DNA from: Herbiconiux ginsengi
Lineage (GTDB): Bacteria > Actinomycetota > Actinomycetes > Actinomycetales > Microbacteriaceae
Reading direction: 5' to 3'
DNA length: 64,000 nucleotides
Assembly (NCBI RefSeq): GCF_900107435.1
Contig: NZ_FNPZ01000004.1
Location: 372,001 to 436,000, forward strand
Within the stretch, counting starts at the first letter, position 1. Each line of letters opens with the position of its first letter. Shown here piece after piece: positions 17,429-25,348 of this stretch. Below the pieces are notes generated by a model. That model saw only the letters and a list, made by a program, of their open reading frames with translations, did no database searches and had not been told where the DNA came from. The position numbers were made by a program, and so were the translations under genes.

Positions 17429-17447
17429 ATGTGTACACTGTTCACAT
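17429..17447. promoter_or_regulatory. Palindromic operator upstream of the DHA2 efflux gene
   Basis: The 19-base dyad ATGTGTACACTGTTCACAT is symmetric at 16 positions, with perfect ATGTG/CACAT ends. It lies between the SRPBCC gene and the efflux pump, about 110 bases before the preferred pump start. It has the size of a TetR-family site, but no tetR gene adjoins it. Confidence 0.5.
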
Positions 17448-17553
17448 CGGAGAAAACCCGATGTCGGTGGAATACGGCAGAGTACGAATCGCGTTCTCCT
17501 GTGATACCGGCTTCGCCGATCCTCTTGCCCGTCTTCTTCCGACAGGACACCCC

Positions 17554-19092
17554 GTGACCGATAGCCCCTTGCACGCCACCGAGGCTGCACCCGTTCAGCC
17601 GAGTTCGGCCGCGGCCGACTCCGGCGACCACATCGCGCGCCGCAACCGGCTCGTCATCAACCTTCTGCTGGTGGCGACCTTCGTCGTCATCCTCAACGAG
17701 ACCATCATGGGCGTGGCCATCCCGCATCTCGTGGTCGACCTCGGCATCACCGAGGTCGCCGCCCAGTGGCTCTCGACCGCGTTCATGCTCACCATGGCCG
17801 TGGTCATCCCCATCACCGGGTTCCTGCTGCAGCGCTTCAACACCCGGCCGATCTTCATCGCCGCGATGTCGTTGTTCAGTGCCGGCACCTTGATCGCCGC
17901 GCTCGCGCCCGGCTTCGAGGTGCTGCTCGCGGCGCGCGTCGTGCAGGCCTCGGGCACCGCCATCATGATGCCGCTGCTCATGACCACGGTGATGACCCTG
18001 GTGCCGCCGGCGACGCGCGGTCGCACCATGGGCAACATCTCGATCGTCATCTCGGTGGCCCCGGCCATCGGCCCCACGATCTCGGGCATCATCCTCAGCA
18101 CGCTCAGCTGGCGGTGGATGTTCATCCTCGTGCTCCCGATCGCGGTCGGAGCGCTGATCCTCGGCGCCGTGCGGGTGAAGAACGTGACCGAACCGCGTGT
18201 GGTGCCGATCGACGTGTTCTCGATCATCCTGTCGGCCTTCGGCTTCGGCGGGCTGGTCTACGGGCTCAGCAACATCGGAGGGGCCTCGGCCACCTTCCTC
18301 GGCAGCTGGATGCCGCTGATCGTGGGTCTGGTGGCGCTCGCGGCCTTCGTGCTGCGGCAGCTCGCGCTGCAGCGCACCGATCGTGCCCTGCTCGACCTGC
18401 GCACCTTCAAGGCGCGCACGTTCACCGTGGCCATCCTGCTGATGGCGGTGTCGATGATGGCGCTGTTCGGCACGATCATCGTGCTGCCGTTCTTCATGCA
18501 GAACGTGCTGCAGCTGGATGCGCTGACCACGGGGCTCCTGCTCCTGCCCGGGGGCCTCGTGATGGGTGTGCTGGCGCCGTTCGTCGGGCGGCTCTACGAC
18601 AGGTTCGGGCCCACCGTGCTGCTGGTGCCCGGATCGATCATCGTCTCCGGCGTGCTGTGGGGCCTCACCATGGTGAACGAGAACACCTCGATGTGGTGGG
18701 TGCTCGTGGCGCACGTGACGCTGAGCATCGGCCTCGCGCTCATGTTCACGCCGCTGTTCACCGCGGGGCTCGGTGCGCTCAAGCCGCAGCTGTATTCTCA
18801 CGGCTCGGCCATCGTGGGCACGGTTCAGCAGCTGGCCGGAGCCTCGGGAACCGCCTTGTTCATCGCGGTGATGTCGGGCGTCGCCCTCACCCACCAGAGC
18901 GCGGGCGAATCGGTGATCTCGTCGACCGCGGCGGGCATCCAGGCCGCGTTCCTCTGCGGTGCGATCATCTCGCTGCTCGGCGTGGTGGCGGCGTTCTTCG
19001 TGCGGCGCCCGCGTGAGCTCACTCCCGAGCAGCAGCGCCTGCTCGAGGAGGAGTCAGGCGGAGCGGCTGAGGGTGTGCCGATCGGGCACTGA
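17554..19092 (+). CDS. DHA2-family MFS multidrug efflux pump (EmrB/QacA type)
   Basis: I take the GTG at 17554 (VTDSPLHATEA, preceded by GACAGGA) as start, giving 512 residues. An in-frame ATG at 17461 with a GGAG upstream would add 31 non-conserved residues. Fourteen membrane helices can be drawn, beginning NRLVINLLLVATFVVILNETIMGVAIPHL. It has the DHA2 motif C region ATRGRTMGNISIVISVAPAIGPTISGIIL and the loop motif GRLYDRFGP. It exports hydrophobic drugs by proton antiport. A dyad at 17429-17447 suggests repressor control. Confidence 0.94.
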   Translation: MTDSPLHATEAAPVQPSSAAADSGDHIARRNRLVINLLLVATFVVILNETIMGVAIPHLVVDLGITEVAAQWLSTAFMLTMAVVIPITGFLLQRFNTRPIFIAAMSLFSAGTLIAALAPGFEVLLAARVVQASGTAIMMPLLMTTVMTLVPPATRGRTMGNISIVISVAPAIGPTISGIILSTLSWRWMFILVLPIAVGALILGAVRVKNVTEPRVVPIDVFSIILSAFGFGGLVYGLSNIGGASATFLGSWMPLIVGLVALAAFVLRQLALQRTDRALLDLRTFKARTFTVAILLMAVSMMALFGTIIVLPFFMQNVLQLDALTTGLLLLPGGLVMGVLAPFVGRLYDRFGPTVLLVPGSIIVSGVLWGLTMVNENTSMWWVLVAHVTLSIGLALMFTPLFTAGLGALKPQLYSHGSAIVGTVQQLAGASGTALFIAVMSGVALTHQSAGESVISSTAAGIQAAFLCGAIISLLGVVAAFFVRRPRELTPEQQRLLEEESGGAAEGVPIGH

Positions 19093-19111
19093 CCCTTTCC
19101 GACCACGACAC

Positions 19112-19150
19112 GTCGCGCGCACCCCGCCAGAGAGCCGGGGTGCACGCGAC
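19112..19150 (+). terminator. Hairpin after the DHA2 efflux gene
   Basis: GTCGCGCGCACCCCG (19112-19126) pairs with CGGGGTGCACGCGAC (19136-19150) with a single mismatch and a 9-base loop. It starts 20 bases after the pump stop codon. Confidence 0.6.
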
Positions 19151-19173
19151 GTTCGTCGTCCGGGCGATCGGCT

Positions 19174-19278
19174 CTAGAACTGCGGGGGCTCCGGCGGTGC
19201 TGGGGGCGGGTCGGATGGTGCACCGGGAGGGGGAGTGGGCGGCTCGGGCGGAAGCATGGGTGGCGGATCTGTCGACAT
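19174..19278 (-). CDS. Small proline-rich ORF (34 residues)
   Basis: A complete short reading frame on the minus strand starts ATG at 19278 and stops TAG at 19174. The product, MSTDPPPMLPPEPPTPPPGA and onward to PPQF, is about half proline with scattered acidic and Ser/Thr residues, and contains no hydrophobic segment. Half-proline coding in a short spacer could be chance in G+C-rich DNA. However, the frame is clean and has its own start and stop, and the repeated PPxP pattern is what a small disordered peptide would show. No strong ribosome site is visible. The rest of the 19093-19342 spacer holds the terminator only. Confidence 0.3.
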   Translation of the reverse strand: MSTDPPPMLPPEPPTPPPGAPSDPPPAPPEPPQF

Positions 19279-19342
19279 GCGGCCGACCCTACTCGCCTGA
19301 GCCGATTCCGCACGCCAGGTGCGGTCTCCGAGACGAGCGGTC

Positions 19343-20302
19343 TCAGAGACCGAGGAGCGAGCTGAGGGCGCTCTCGCTCACCACGGGGATGCCGTAGGCC
19401 CGAGCCCGCCTCGCCTTGGTGGAGAGGGAATCGGGGTCGGCGGCCGCGACCACCTTCACCTGCTTCGTGACGTAGCTGCGCGGCACCAGTCTGCTGCCGG
19501 AGAGGATGGCGTTCCACTCCTCGCGCGGCCGCGACATCGACCCGGTGAGAGCGATGTGGTCGCCGGCGCCGAGCGCGAAGCCCCGGGGCGGTCGGCCGCG
19601 GTCGAGGGCTGCGAGATGATCGACGAATGCCGGCACGCGGCGTCGAGCCGCATCCGCTCGGCGGCCGGAGGGCTGCGCGTAGCCCTCCGACTCCCAGGCA
19701 CGCTCCCGAGGGAACCACTCCGCGCCGGGCGACGGGATGCGAGCGAAGGCGTGCTCGAGACCACGGGCGAGATACTCGTCCCACCCCGAGCGGTCCTCGG
19801 TGTGATCGAGGTAGGCCGCCAGGAGCAGCGCCGTGGCCTCGGCGTCGACGGACGCGCGGTGCGCGCCGTCGAGTTCGATGCCGAACGTTGCACAGCACTC
19901 CGCGAGCGAACGGCGCGCGCCGGCCGGCAGATACTCCTTCGCGAGCCGCATGGTGCAGAGCGAGACGAGGTCGTCTCGATGCGAATATCCCATCCGTTCC
20001 AGTTCGGCGAGCAGGAAGCGGGTGTCGAAGCTCGCGTTGTGGGCCACGATGACCCGACCGGAGAGCAGCTCGAGCAGTTCGGCAGCGATCTGGCCGAAGG
20101 AGGGCGCCTGGCGGGCCTCGAAGGCCGTGATGCGATGGATGTCCTGCCGCCCGAGGTCGCGCCCCGGGTTGATCAGGGTGTCCCATCGGCCCGTGATCGT
20201 GCCATCCGGGTCGGAGTGCACGACCGCCACCTCGATGGCCCGATCGCTTCCGCCCGGGAACAACCCGGTGGTCTCGAAGTCGATCGTGGCGAAGCCGGGC
20301 AT
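19343..20302 (-). CDS. DnaQ-like 3'-5' exonuclease with C-terminal BRCT domain
   Basis: This 319-residue protein has an N-terminal DEDDh exonuclease. ExoI is FATIDFETTGLFP, ExoII is VIVAHNASFDTRFLLAE, and ExoIII includes HRASVDAEATALLL; these supply the metal-binding acidic residues and catalytic His. A linker of about 60 residues follows. A BRCT domain ends the protein (GDHIALTGSMSRPREEWNAIL and ARAYGIPVVSESALSSLLGL), as in NAD-dependent DNA ligases. The architecture suggests a DNA proofreading or repair nuclease acting with another BRCT- or end-recognising factor. The start ATG (MPGFATIDFETTG) puts the first beta strand right at the N-terminus. Confidence 0.9.
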   Translation of the reverse strand: MPGFATIDFETTGLFPGGSDRAIEVAVVHSDPDGTITGRWDTLINPGRDLGRQDIHRITAFEARQAPSFGQIAAELLELLSGRVIVAHNASFDTRFLLAELERMGYSHRDDLVSLCTMRLAKEYLPAGARRSLAECCATFGIELDGAHRASVDAEATALLLAAYLDHTEDRSGWDEYLARGLEHAFARIPSPGAEWFPRERAWESEGYAQPSGRRADAARRRVPAFVDHLAALDRGRPPRGFALGAGDHIALTGSMSRPREEWNAILSGSRLVPRSYVTKQVKVVAAADPDSLSTKARRARAYGIPVVSESALSSLLGL

Positions 20303-20402
20303 GGTGCTCTTCTCGGGTCGTGGTGTGCTGCTCTTCGAGGCTAGCCAGAGCATCCGACATCGGGCGGAGGACGCGCCCGCACACGATCGGGAGGCCTCGG
20401 AC

Positions 20403-20699
20403 TCAGGCCCGTGCGTGCGCCAGTTCGAGCGCCGCGGCGACCTCGTCGCGTGAGGCGGCGGCGAGGTCGATCACGGTCCACCCCTGTCGGCCCCAGCCGC
20501 CGTTCACGGGCGCGAAGGCCGCGCTGTTGCGGCAGAACATCGCCTGCTCCTCGGGAGCCAGGGCCGCGTTCATCGTGAGCCCGTCGGGCGGGAGAGTGGC
20601 GAAGATGCGCGTGACCCTGAAGGCCCGACGGTCGAAGTGCGGCGCCTCGATCACCCCGGGAAGATCGAGTGCCAGTGCGGCGCCGTCGACGAGATCCAT
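20403..20699 (-). CDS. MmcQ/YjbR-family protein
   Basis: The 98-residue protein has the CyaY-like YjbR fold. LDLPGVIEAPHFDRRAFRV is the family's substrate/DNA-contact loop, followed by FATLPPDGLTMNAALAPEEQAMF and GWTVIDLAAASRDEVAAALELAHARA. Function in bacteria is poorly defined; several members bind DNA. The start at 20699 overlaps the stop of the upstream pterin dehydratase-glyoxalase gene by one base (TGATG), so they are translationally coupled. Confidence 0.88.
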   Translation of the reverse strand: MDLVDGAALALDLPGVIEAPHFDRRAFRVTRIFATLPPDGLTMNAALAPEEQAMFCRNSAAFAPVNGGWGRQGWTVIDLAAASRDEVAAALELAHARA

Positions 20700-21364
20700 C
20701 AGTCGCTGTCGTCGCGCCACGGGGCCACGTCGACCTCGTTGCTCTCGGGGTCGGCCAGGGTCCAGTACCCGGGGGCGAAGGCGTCGTTCACGATGCGCCC
20801 GCCGGCCGCGACCGCTGCGGCGACGCGCCGCTCGGCCTCGTCGCGCGGCACCGAGACGTCGATGTGGATGCGGTTGCGCTGCGGGCGGGGTGCGTCCATC
20901 TGCTGGAACCAGACGTTCGGGCCGTGCCCGAGGGGGTCGACGACATCCTCGTCGCCGTCCTGCCGGTAGCCGAGCACGGCCTCCCAGAACGGCAGCACAC
21001 GCGGGATGTCGAGAGCGTCGACCGCGATCTGCACCACCTGCACGCGCGAGGGATCGGCGGCGATGCCGAGCTCGTCGGCCGCCTCGGAGATGCGCTGGGC
21101 CAGTGCGAGATCGCGCCGGCTGATGTCGCCGACGTCGTGACTGATCAGCCGCACCGTGACGGAGGAGTATCGCAGCTCGACGTCGGGATGGTGACCCGCC
21201 GCATCAGCCAGTTCGGCGATGGCGAAGACGAGGGCGGCGCCCTTCTCGAACGAGCCCGACGAGAAGTGCGCCCGGGCGCCGTCGAAGACGACCCGCCAAT
21301 CGGAGACGCCCTCGGAGGCGTGGAACTCGCGCGGCGAGATGCGGTCGTTCATCGACTGCTCCAT
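20699..21364 (-). CDS. Fusion of pterin-4a-carbinolamine dehydratase and glyoxalase-like domains
   Basis: The 221-residue protein joins two enzymes. Residues about 5-95 are PCD-like: DWRVVFDGARAHFSSGSFEKGAALVFAIAELADAAGHHPDVELRYSSVTVRLISHDVG, with the catalytic AGHHPD histidines. Residues about 105-221 are a VOC/glyoxalase fold: VQVVQIAVDALDIPRVLPFWEAVLGYR and NRIHIDVSVPRDEAERRVAAAVAAGG, ending DPESNEVDVAPW. PCD recycles hydroxylated tetrahydropterin. The VOC partner might act on a pterin-linked hydroxylase product, but this is speculation. Similar fusions occur in other actinobacteria as far as I know. Confidence 0.88.
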   Translation of the reverse strand: MEQSMNDRISPREFHASEGVSDWRVVFDGARAHFSSGSFEKGAALVFAIAELADAAGHHPDVELRYSSVTVRLISHDVGDISRRDLALAQRISEAADELGIAADPSRVQVVQIAVDALDIPRVLPFWEAVLGYRQDGDEDVVDPLGHGPNVWFQQMDAPRPQRNRIHIDVSVPRDEAERRVAAAVAAGGRIVNDAFAPGYWTLADPESNEVDVAPWRDDSD

Positions 21365-21422
21365 ACGTCGAGGGTAGACGCTCTCCCTCCCCGGGGATAT
21401 CGATCTGGTGAAAGCGATCGCC

Positions 21423-22286
21423 TCAAGCGGCTCCCTCTGAGATCACCCGCTCGCCCTGGGTCGGGTTCTCGCCCGTCGGTGCGGTGAGAGAGGCGGCCAG
21501 GCTGGCGAAGATCACCGCTGTCACACTCTGCGGCGGTGCGGCCAGAACGGTGAGGAGATACCCGGGCATGCTTCGCATGGCGAAGTTCTGCACCTCGATC
21601 TCGATCGTGCCGACGTTCTCGATGACCATGTGAATGTGGGCGTCTTCCCGCCCCGATACGTCGTAGCGGTTCCAGATGCGCACGAAGTCGGCGTCGGCGG
21701 ACAGCTCCTCGACGAGTTCCTTCAGACGCGGGGCGAACGGGTTGGCATCGCGGCGAAGTCCGGCGACGGTGGATCGGACCATCGGCTCCCATTCGAGCAG
21801 GGTCTTCTTCATTCGATCGTTGAAGAGATCGACGACGACATTCGATCCGGCCGCGAGCCCGCCATGGCCGAAGTTCGTCGCCATCGGATTGGATGCGACG
21901 ATGTCGCGGTTACTGTCGGAGACGTACGCGGGCGTGTGTGTCCATTGGCTCAGGACGCGCGCGATGCGGTCGGCCGATTCGGTGGCCGGAGGTGCCGGAT
22001 TGGGGAGGTCTCCGCTCGCCACGCGGAACATGTACTGACGGGTGTCGGCGTCGAAGCCGAGTGCCCGCGCGAGAGCATTCAGCACCTGGTCGGACGGCCG
22101 GATGTTGCGACCCTGCTCCAGACGCAGGTAGTACTGCTCGCTGATTCCCGCGAGGCGTGCGACTTCATCGCGTCGAAGGCCGGGAACACGTCGACCGGGT
22201 TCCCGAAAGAGGCCCGCGTCTTCGGGCTGGCACACATTCCGGCGCGCACGCAGGAACTTTCCCAGCGCAAGCAGCTCCGCTGACAT
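21423..22286 (-). CDS. XRE-type regulator with MmyB-like ligand-binding domain
   Basis: The 287-residue protein opens with a helix-turn-helix (about 10-75) of the MmyB subfamily: FLRARRNVCQPEDAG, VPGLRRDEVARLAGISEQYYLRLEQGRNIRPSDQVLNALARAL. The following PAS-like MmyB domain has SQWTHTPAYVSDSNRDIVASNPMA and DFVRIWNRYDVSG. MmyB regulators bind fatty-acid-like ligands and control dehydrogenases or lipid genes. Two inverted repeats just upstream (22301-22344) are likely operators. The downstream VOC fusion gene follows after 58 bases on the same strand. Confidence 0.92.
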   Translation of the reverse strand: MSAELLALGKFLRARRNVCQPEDAGLFREPGRRVPGLRRDEVARLAGISEQYYLRLEQGRNIRPSDQVLNALARALGFDADTRQYMFRVASGDLPNPAPPATESADRIARVLSQWTHTPAYVSDSNRDIVASNPMATNFGHGGLAAGSNVVVDLFNDRMKKTLLEWEPMVRSTVAGLRRDANPFAPRLKELVEELSADADFVRIWNRYDVSGREDAHIHMVIENVGTIEIEVQNFAMRSMPGYLLTVLAAPPQSVTAVIFASLAASLTAPTGENPTQGERVISEGAA

Positions 22287-22300
22287 CGCACGTCTCCTCT

Positions 22301-22344
22301 GTTCGGATTACCCCACCGAACATTCTAGAGCCATGTCTCTAGAA
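22301..22344. promoter_or_regulatory. Two inverted repeats upstream of the XRE gene
   Basis: GTTCGG (22301-22306) pairs with CCGAAC (22316-22321), and TTCTAGAG (22323-22330) pairs with CTCTAGAA (22337-22344) across six bases. They fill the 76-base spacer between the XRE gene and the tetR stop. Both are perfect arms of different sequence, suggesting two different regulators or one operator and one terminator for tetR. Confidence 0.5.
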
Positions 22345-22362
22345 CCGGCGGGCGGTCTCCGT

Positions 22363-22956
22363 TCAGGCGTCGAGCAGTGTGCGTTGCGTCGATGCGGCGG
22401 CTTGCCGCCCGATCAGTCGCAGCTCTCGGGGATCCCGCCCGATCCGCGAGAGCTGGATCAGAGCCTGGGAGAGGGCGACGGCGTGTGCGGCGGAGACGTC
22501 GATGTCGTGCTTCGAGGTCGTGGCCGGGACCACATCCCCGAGGGCGCGCGCGACGGCCGCTTCCATCGCGTCGATGGTCGCTCCGCTGATCTGCGCGATG
22601 TCGTCGTCGGCGCCGAGCTCGGAGATGGTGTTGAGCATCAGGCAGCCCCGATGGTCGGTGTGGGAGAGGCAGTCATCGACGATGGCGTCGAAGTAGGCGG
22701 CGACCGTCTCCTCGACACCGGTGCGTTCTGCGTCGAAGACGCCGGCGACCAACGCGACCCGTCGCGCGCAGTAGCGTCGGTAGGCGGCGAGGAACAAGAC
22801 CCACTTGCTGCCGTAGGCCTGGTAGAGGCTGCCGTTCGTGACGCCCGTCTCCGCAGTGAGCTCGGTGAGCGATGCAGCGCGATATCCGTGCACCCAGAAC
22901 AACTCGATCGCAGCATCGAGTAGGGCTTCCTCGTCATACGCACGTGTTCGCGGCAT
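22363..22956 (-). CDS. TetR-family regulator
   Basis: The 197-residue protein has the TetR helix-turn-helix in residues 8-55: YDEEALLDAAIELFWVHGYRAASLTELTAETGVTNGSLYQAYGSKWVLFLAAYRRY. The C-terminal part resembles the TetR_C_16/AcrR-like domain with SHTDHRGCLMLNTISELG. The cysteine is in the region used for ligand or redox sensing in NemR-like members, which is only a resemblance. It lies 70 bases downstream of the FAD monooxygenase gene on the same strand and may regulate it. Confidence 0.9.
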   Translation of the reverse strand: MPRTRAYDEEALLDAAIELFWVHGYRAASLTELTAETGVTNGSLYQAYGSKWVLFLAAYRRYCARRVALVAGVFDAERTGVEETVAAYFDAIVDDCLSHTDHRGCLMLNTISELGADDDIAQISGATIDAMEAAVARALGDVVPATTSKHDIDVSAAHAVALSQALIQLSRIGRDPRELRLIGRQAAASTQRTLLDA

Positions 22957-23026
22957 CAGTTCACGTTACTCCTCCCGGCAGCCCGGCGATGCTGCGGCCG
23001 ACGGGGCCGAGGGCGTGCGAGCGCTC

Positions 23027-24178
23027 TCACCGGTCGTGAGCAAAGGGCAGCGATCCTGCGAGGCGCACGCCGTACTCCGAGATCGCCCGGCCGACGGGAA
23101 GGCGCTCGTCGTCATACCGGGCAAGCGCCTCGGAGAGCGGCAGAGCGCTCAGCAGGCCGGCCAGGGCCATCGCGTCGCCTGCCGCTTTGGCGGCTCCCAT
23201 CGCGGTGTGGGGGCGCACCATCACGGCGGCATCGCCGAGGAGCGCGACTCGGCCCTTGACCATCCGGCGGGGGACGTAGTCGTAGATGGCCTGCAGGAAC
23301 GGCCGCGGTTCGGCCTCGACGGCTGCAGCGAACGACGGCGGGAGCTCGTCGAGGCCGTCCGCGACCAGATCGTCGCGGAGCGCCCGGGGCAGCTGTCCGG
23401 GAGCCAGCGACGCGCTCGCCGGGCTGCGGCCCGATCGTGTCATCAGGGCGGTGAGTTGACGGGCGGTCATCGGCCGGTACCAGACCCAGTTGTAGCGTCG
23501 ACTGCCTGGCCGCACCTCTCCCGCTGGGCCGGGCACGAGGTATCCGAGCATGTGTGCATCCGGGCCGTTGAAGAAGGCGAACCGCTCGAGCAGCGTGCTG
23601 GCGGCAGCTCCCGAGAGCCGCCCTTCCGGTATGAGCCCGCGCCAGGTGACGTAGCCGGCGTAGGAGTTGGTGTGCTGTTCGGGGTTCACGGCGACGCGGG
23701 TCACCGAGTTGAGGCCGTCGGCGCCGATCACGAGGTCGAATCGTTCGTGGCGTCCGTCGGGGAATCGCACGGTGGCGTCGTGCTCGTTCGAAACGACGGC
23801 CTGAATCGGAGTCGACAGCCGGTACCTTTCCGGAGGCAGAAGAGAGCGCAGTACTTCGTAGAGGTAGTCCCAGGACAGTTGCGTCTGGGGTGAGGGATCG
23901 CGGTGGACGATTCGGTCGTCGCGCGCCAGCGTGATCCGCTCGTGGGCGACGACGCCCACCCCTGCCGCGTCATCCCGACCCACGAGATGGAGCAATTCGA
24001 ACAGCTCTCGCTGAGCGACGAGACCGGCTCCGCGGCGGGACAGACCGTGAACGGAGCGCTCGAACACCGTGACCCGGTGCCCCGCCCGGTCGAGCAGCCC
24101 GGCCACGAACAGCCCGCCGATGGACCCGCCGACCACCGCGACGTCGAGTCGGTCAGGCACTTCTCTGACCCCTGTCAT
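23027..24178 (-). CDS. FAD-dependent monooxygenase (PHBH-like)
   Basis: Starting at the ATG at 24178 the protein has 383 residues. The dinucleotide fold [31 protein letters not shown] binds the FAD ADP part. [17 protein letters not shown] is the DG motif. [35 protein letters not shown] is the ribityl-binding GD motif with its typical Pro and Gly residues. It belongs to flavoprotein monooxygenases that hydroxylate aromatic or polyketide-like compounds with NAD(P)H and oxygen. The substrate is unknown. It has no signal peptide and is cytoplasmic. A TetR gene follows. Confidence 0.92.
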   Translation of the reverse strand: MTGVREVPDRLDVAVVGGSIGGLFVAGLLDRAGHRVTVFERSVHGLSRRGAGLVAQRELFELLHLVGRDDAAGVGVVAHERITLARDDRIVHRDPSPQTQLSWDYLYEVLRSLLPPERYRLSTPIQAVVSNEHDATVRFPDGRHERFDLVIGADGLNSVTRVAVNPEQHTNSYAGYVTWRGLIPEGRLSGAAASTLLERFAFFNGPDAHMLGYLVPGPAGEVRPGSRRYNWVWYRPMTARQLTALMTRSGRSPASASLAPGQLPRALRDDLVADGLDELPPSFAAAVEAEPRPFLQAIYDYVPRRMVKGRVALLGDAAVMVRPHTAMGAAKAAGDAMALAGLLSALPLSEALARYDDERLPVGRAISEYGVRLAGSLPFAHDR

Positions 24179-24327
24179 TTTGCATGCCCACACGCTAGCC
24201 GTCGCGCCACACTCGGCGGTCCGACGGAAGTCGGAACAAGGCGCGACGCTCGTCGGAGGCCCCGCCGACCCCGCGGCAGGCGCACCCGGGAGGATTCTGG
24301 ATGCGCCTGCCGCCTTCGCTGCTGGGG

Positions 24328-25164
24328 TTATTGCTGGATGAAGGCGAGGAGGTCGGGGTTGATGACGTCGGCATGGGTGGTCAGCATGCCGTGCGGGTAA
24401 CCCTCATAGATCTTCAGCGTCGAGTTACTGAGCAGCTCGTGCTGCTTCAGCGACGCGTCCTTGTAGGGCACGACCTGGTCGTCATCACCCTGGGTCACCA
24501 GAACCGGAACCGAGATCGCTTTCAGATCCTCGGTCTGGTCAGTCTCGGAGAACGCCTTGATGCCCTCGTAATGCGCCAACGCGCTGCCCATCATGCCCTG
24601 CCGCCACCAATTCGCGACCACCGGCTCCGACACGGTGACTCCCTCACGGTTGAAGCCATAGAACGGGCCCGCAGCGACAGCCTGGAAGAACTCCGCCCGG
24701 TTCGCGGCCAACGCACTCCGGAACCCGTCGAACACCGACACCGGGGTGCCCTCCGGGTTCGCGTCCGTCTGCACCATCAACGGCGGCACCGACGACACCA
24801 GCACCGCCTTCGCCACCCGCCCCTGCGGCTCCCCGTACCGGGCCACATACCGGGCCACCTGACCGCCACCGGTCGAGTGCCCGATATGGATGGCGTTACG
24901 CAGATCGAGGTGCTCGACCACCGCGGACGCGTCGCTGGCGTAGTGGTCCATGTCATGACCGGTCCCGATCTGCGACGACCGCCCATGACCCCGCCGGTCA
25001 CTCGCGATCACCCGGTAACCATGACCCAGGAAGAACAACATCTGCGCATCCCAGTCATCCGACGACAACGGCCAACCATGATGAAACATGATCGGCTGGG
25101 CGTCGGGGCTACCCCAGTCCTTGTAATAGATCTCTGCGCCATCATCCGTGGTCACAAACGGCAT
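24328..25164 (-). CDS. Non-haem chloroperoxidase/arylesterase-type alpha/beta hydrolase
   Basis: The ATG at 25164 follows a GGAGGG ribosome site with six bases spacing and yields 278 residues. [37 protein letters not shown] and [12 protein letters not shown] are the signature of bacterial non-haem haloperoxidases. The nucleophile is Ser97 in [10 protein letters not shown]. The Asp is in [14 protein letters not shown] and His in YEGYPHGM. These enzymes act mainly as esterases or lactonases and show perhydrolase activity in vitro. Base composition of the third codon positions here includes more C-ending runs than neighbours, but no clear foreign signature. Confidence 0.94.
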   Translation of the reverse strand: MPFVTTDDGAEIYYKDWGSPDAQPIMFHHGWPLSSDDWDAQMLFFLGHGYRVIASDRRGHGRSSQIGTGHDMDHYASDASAVVEHLDLRNAIHIGHSTGGGQVARYVARYGEPQGRVAKAVLVSSVPPLMVQTDANPEGTPVSVFDGFRSALAANRAEFFQAVAAGPFYGFNREGVTVSEPVVANWWRQGMMGSALAHYEGIKAFSETDQTEDLKAISVPVLVTQGDDDQVVPYKDASLKQHELLSNSTLKIYEGYPHGMLTTHADVINPDLLAFIQQ

Positions 25165-25348
25165 GATCAACCCTCCAGGTTCGTGTCGATCCGAGCCTCA
25201 TCTGCGCCCGGACGACGATCGGTATTCGCGCTCCTCGATGAGGTGAGGAGTGATTCAAATCTAGATTCGGGTCGCACCCGGCGGTTCCGACATTCGCCGA
25301 CTCTCATTCCTACGTCGGGATGCACGCGTCGTGAAGCCGGGCGGCCGA

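Noticed and set aside
17461-17553. ATG at 17461 as the start of the DHA2 pump
   Set aside because: It adds 31 residues unlike family N-termini; the GTG at 17554 has a ribosome site and matches typical openings. It remains possible.
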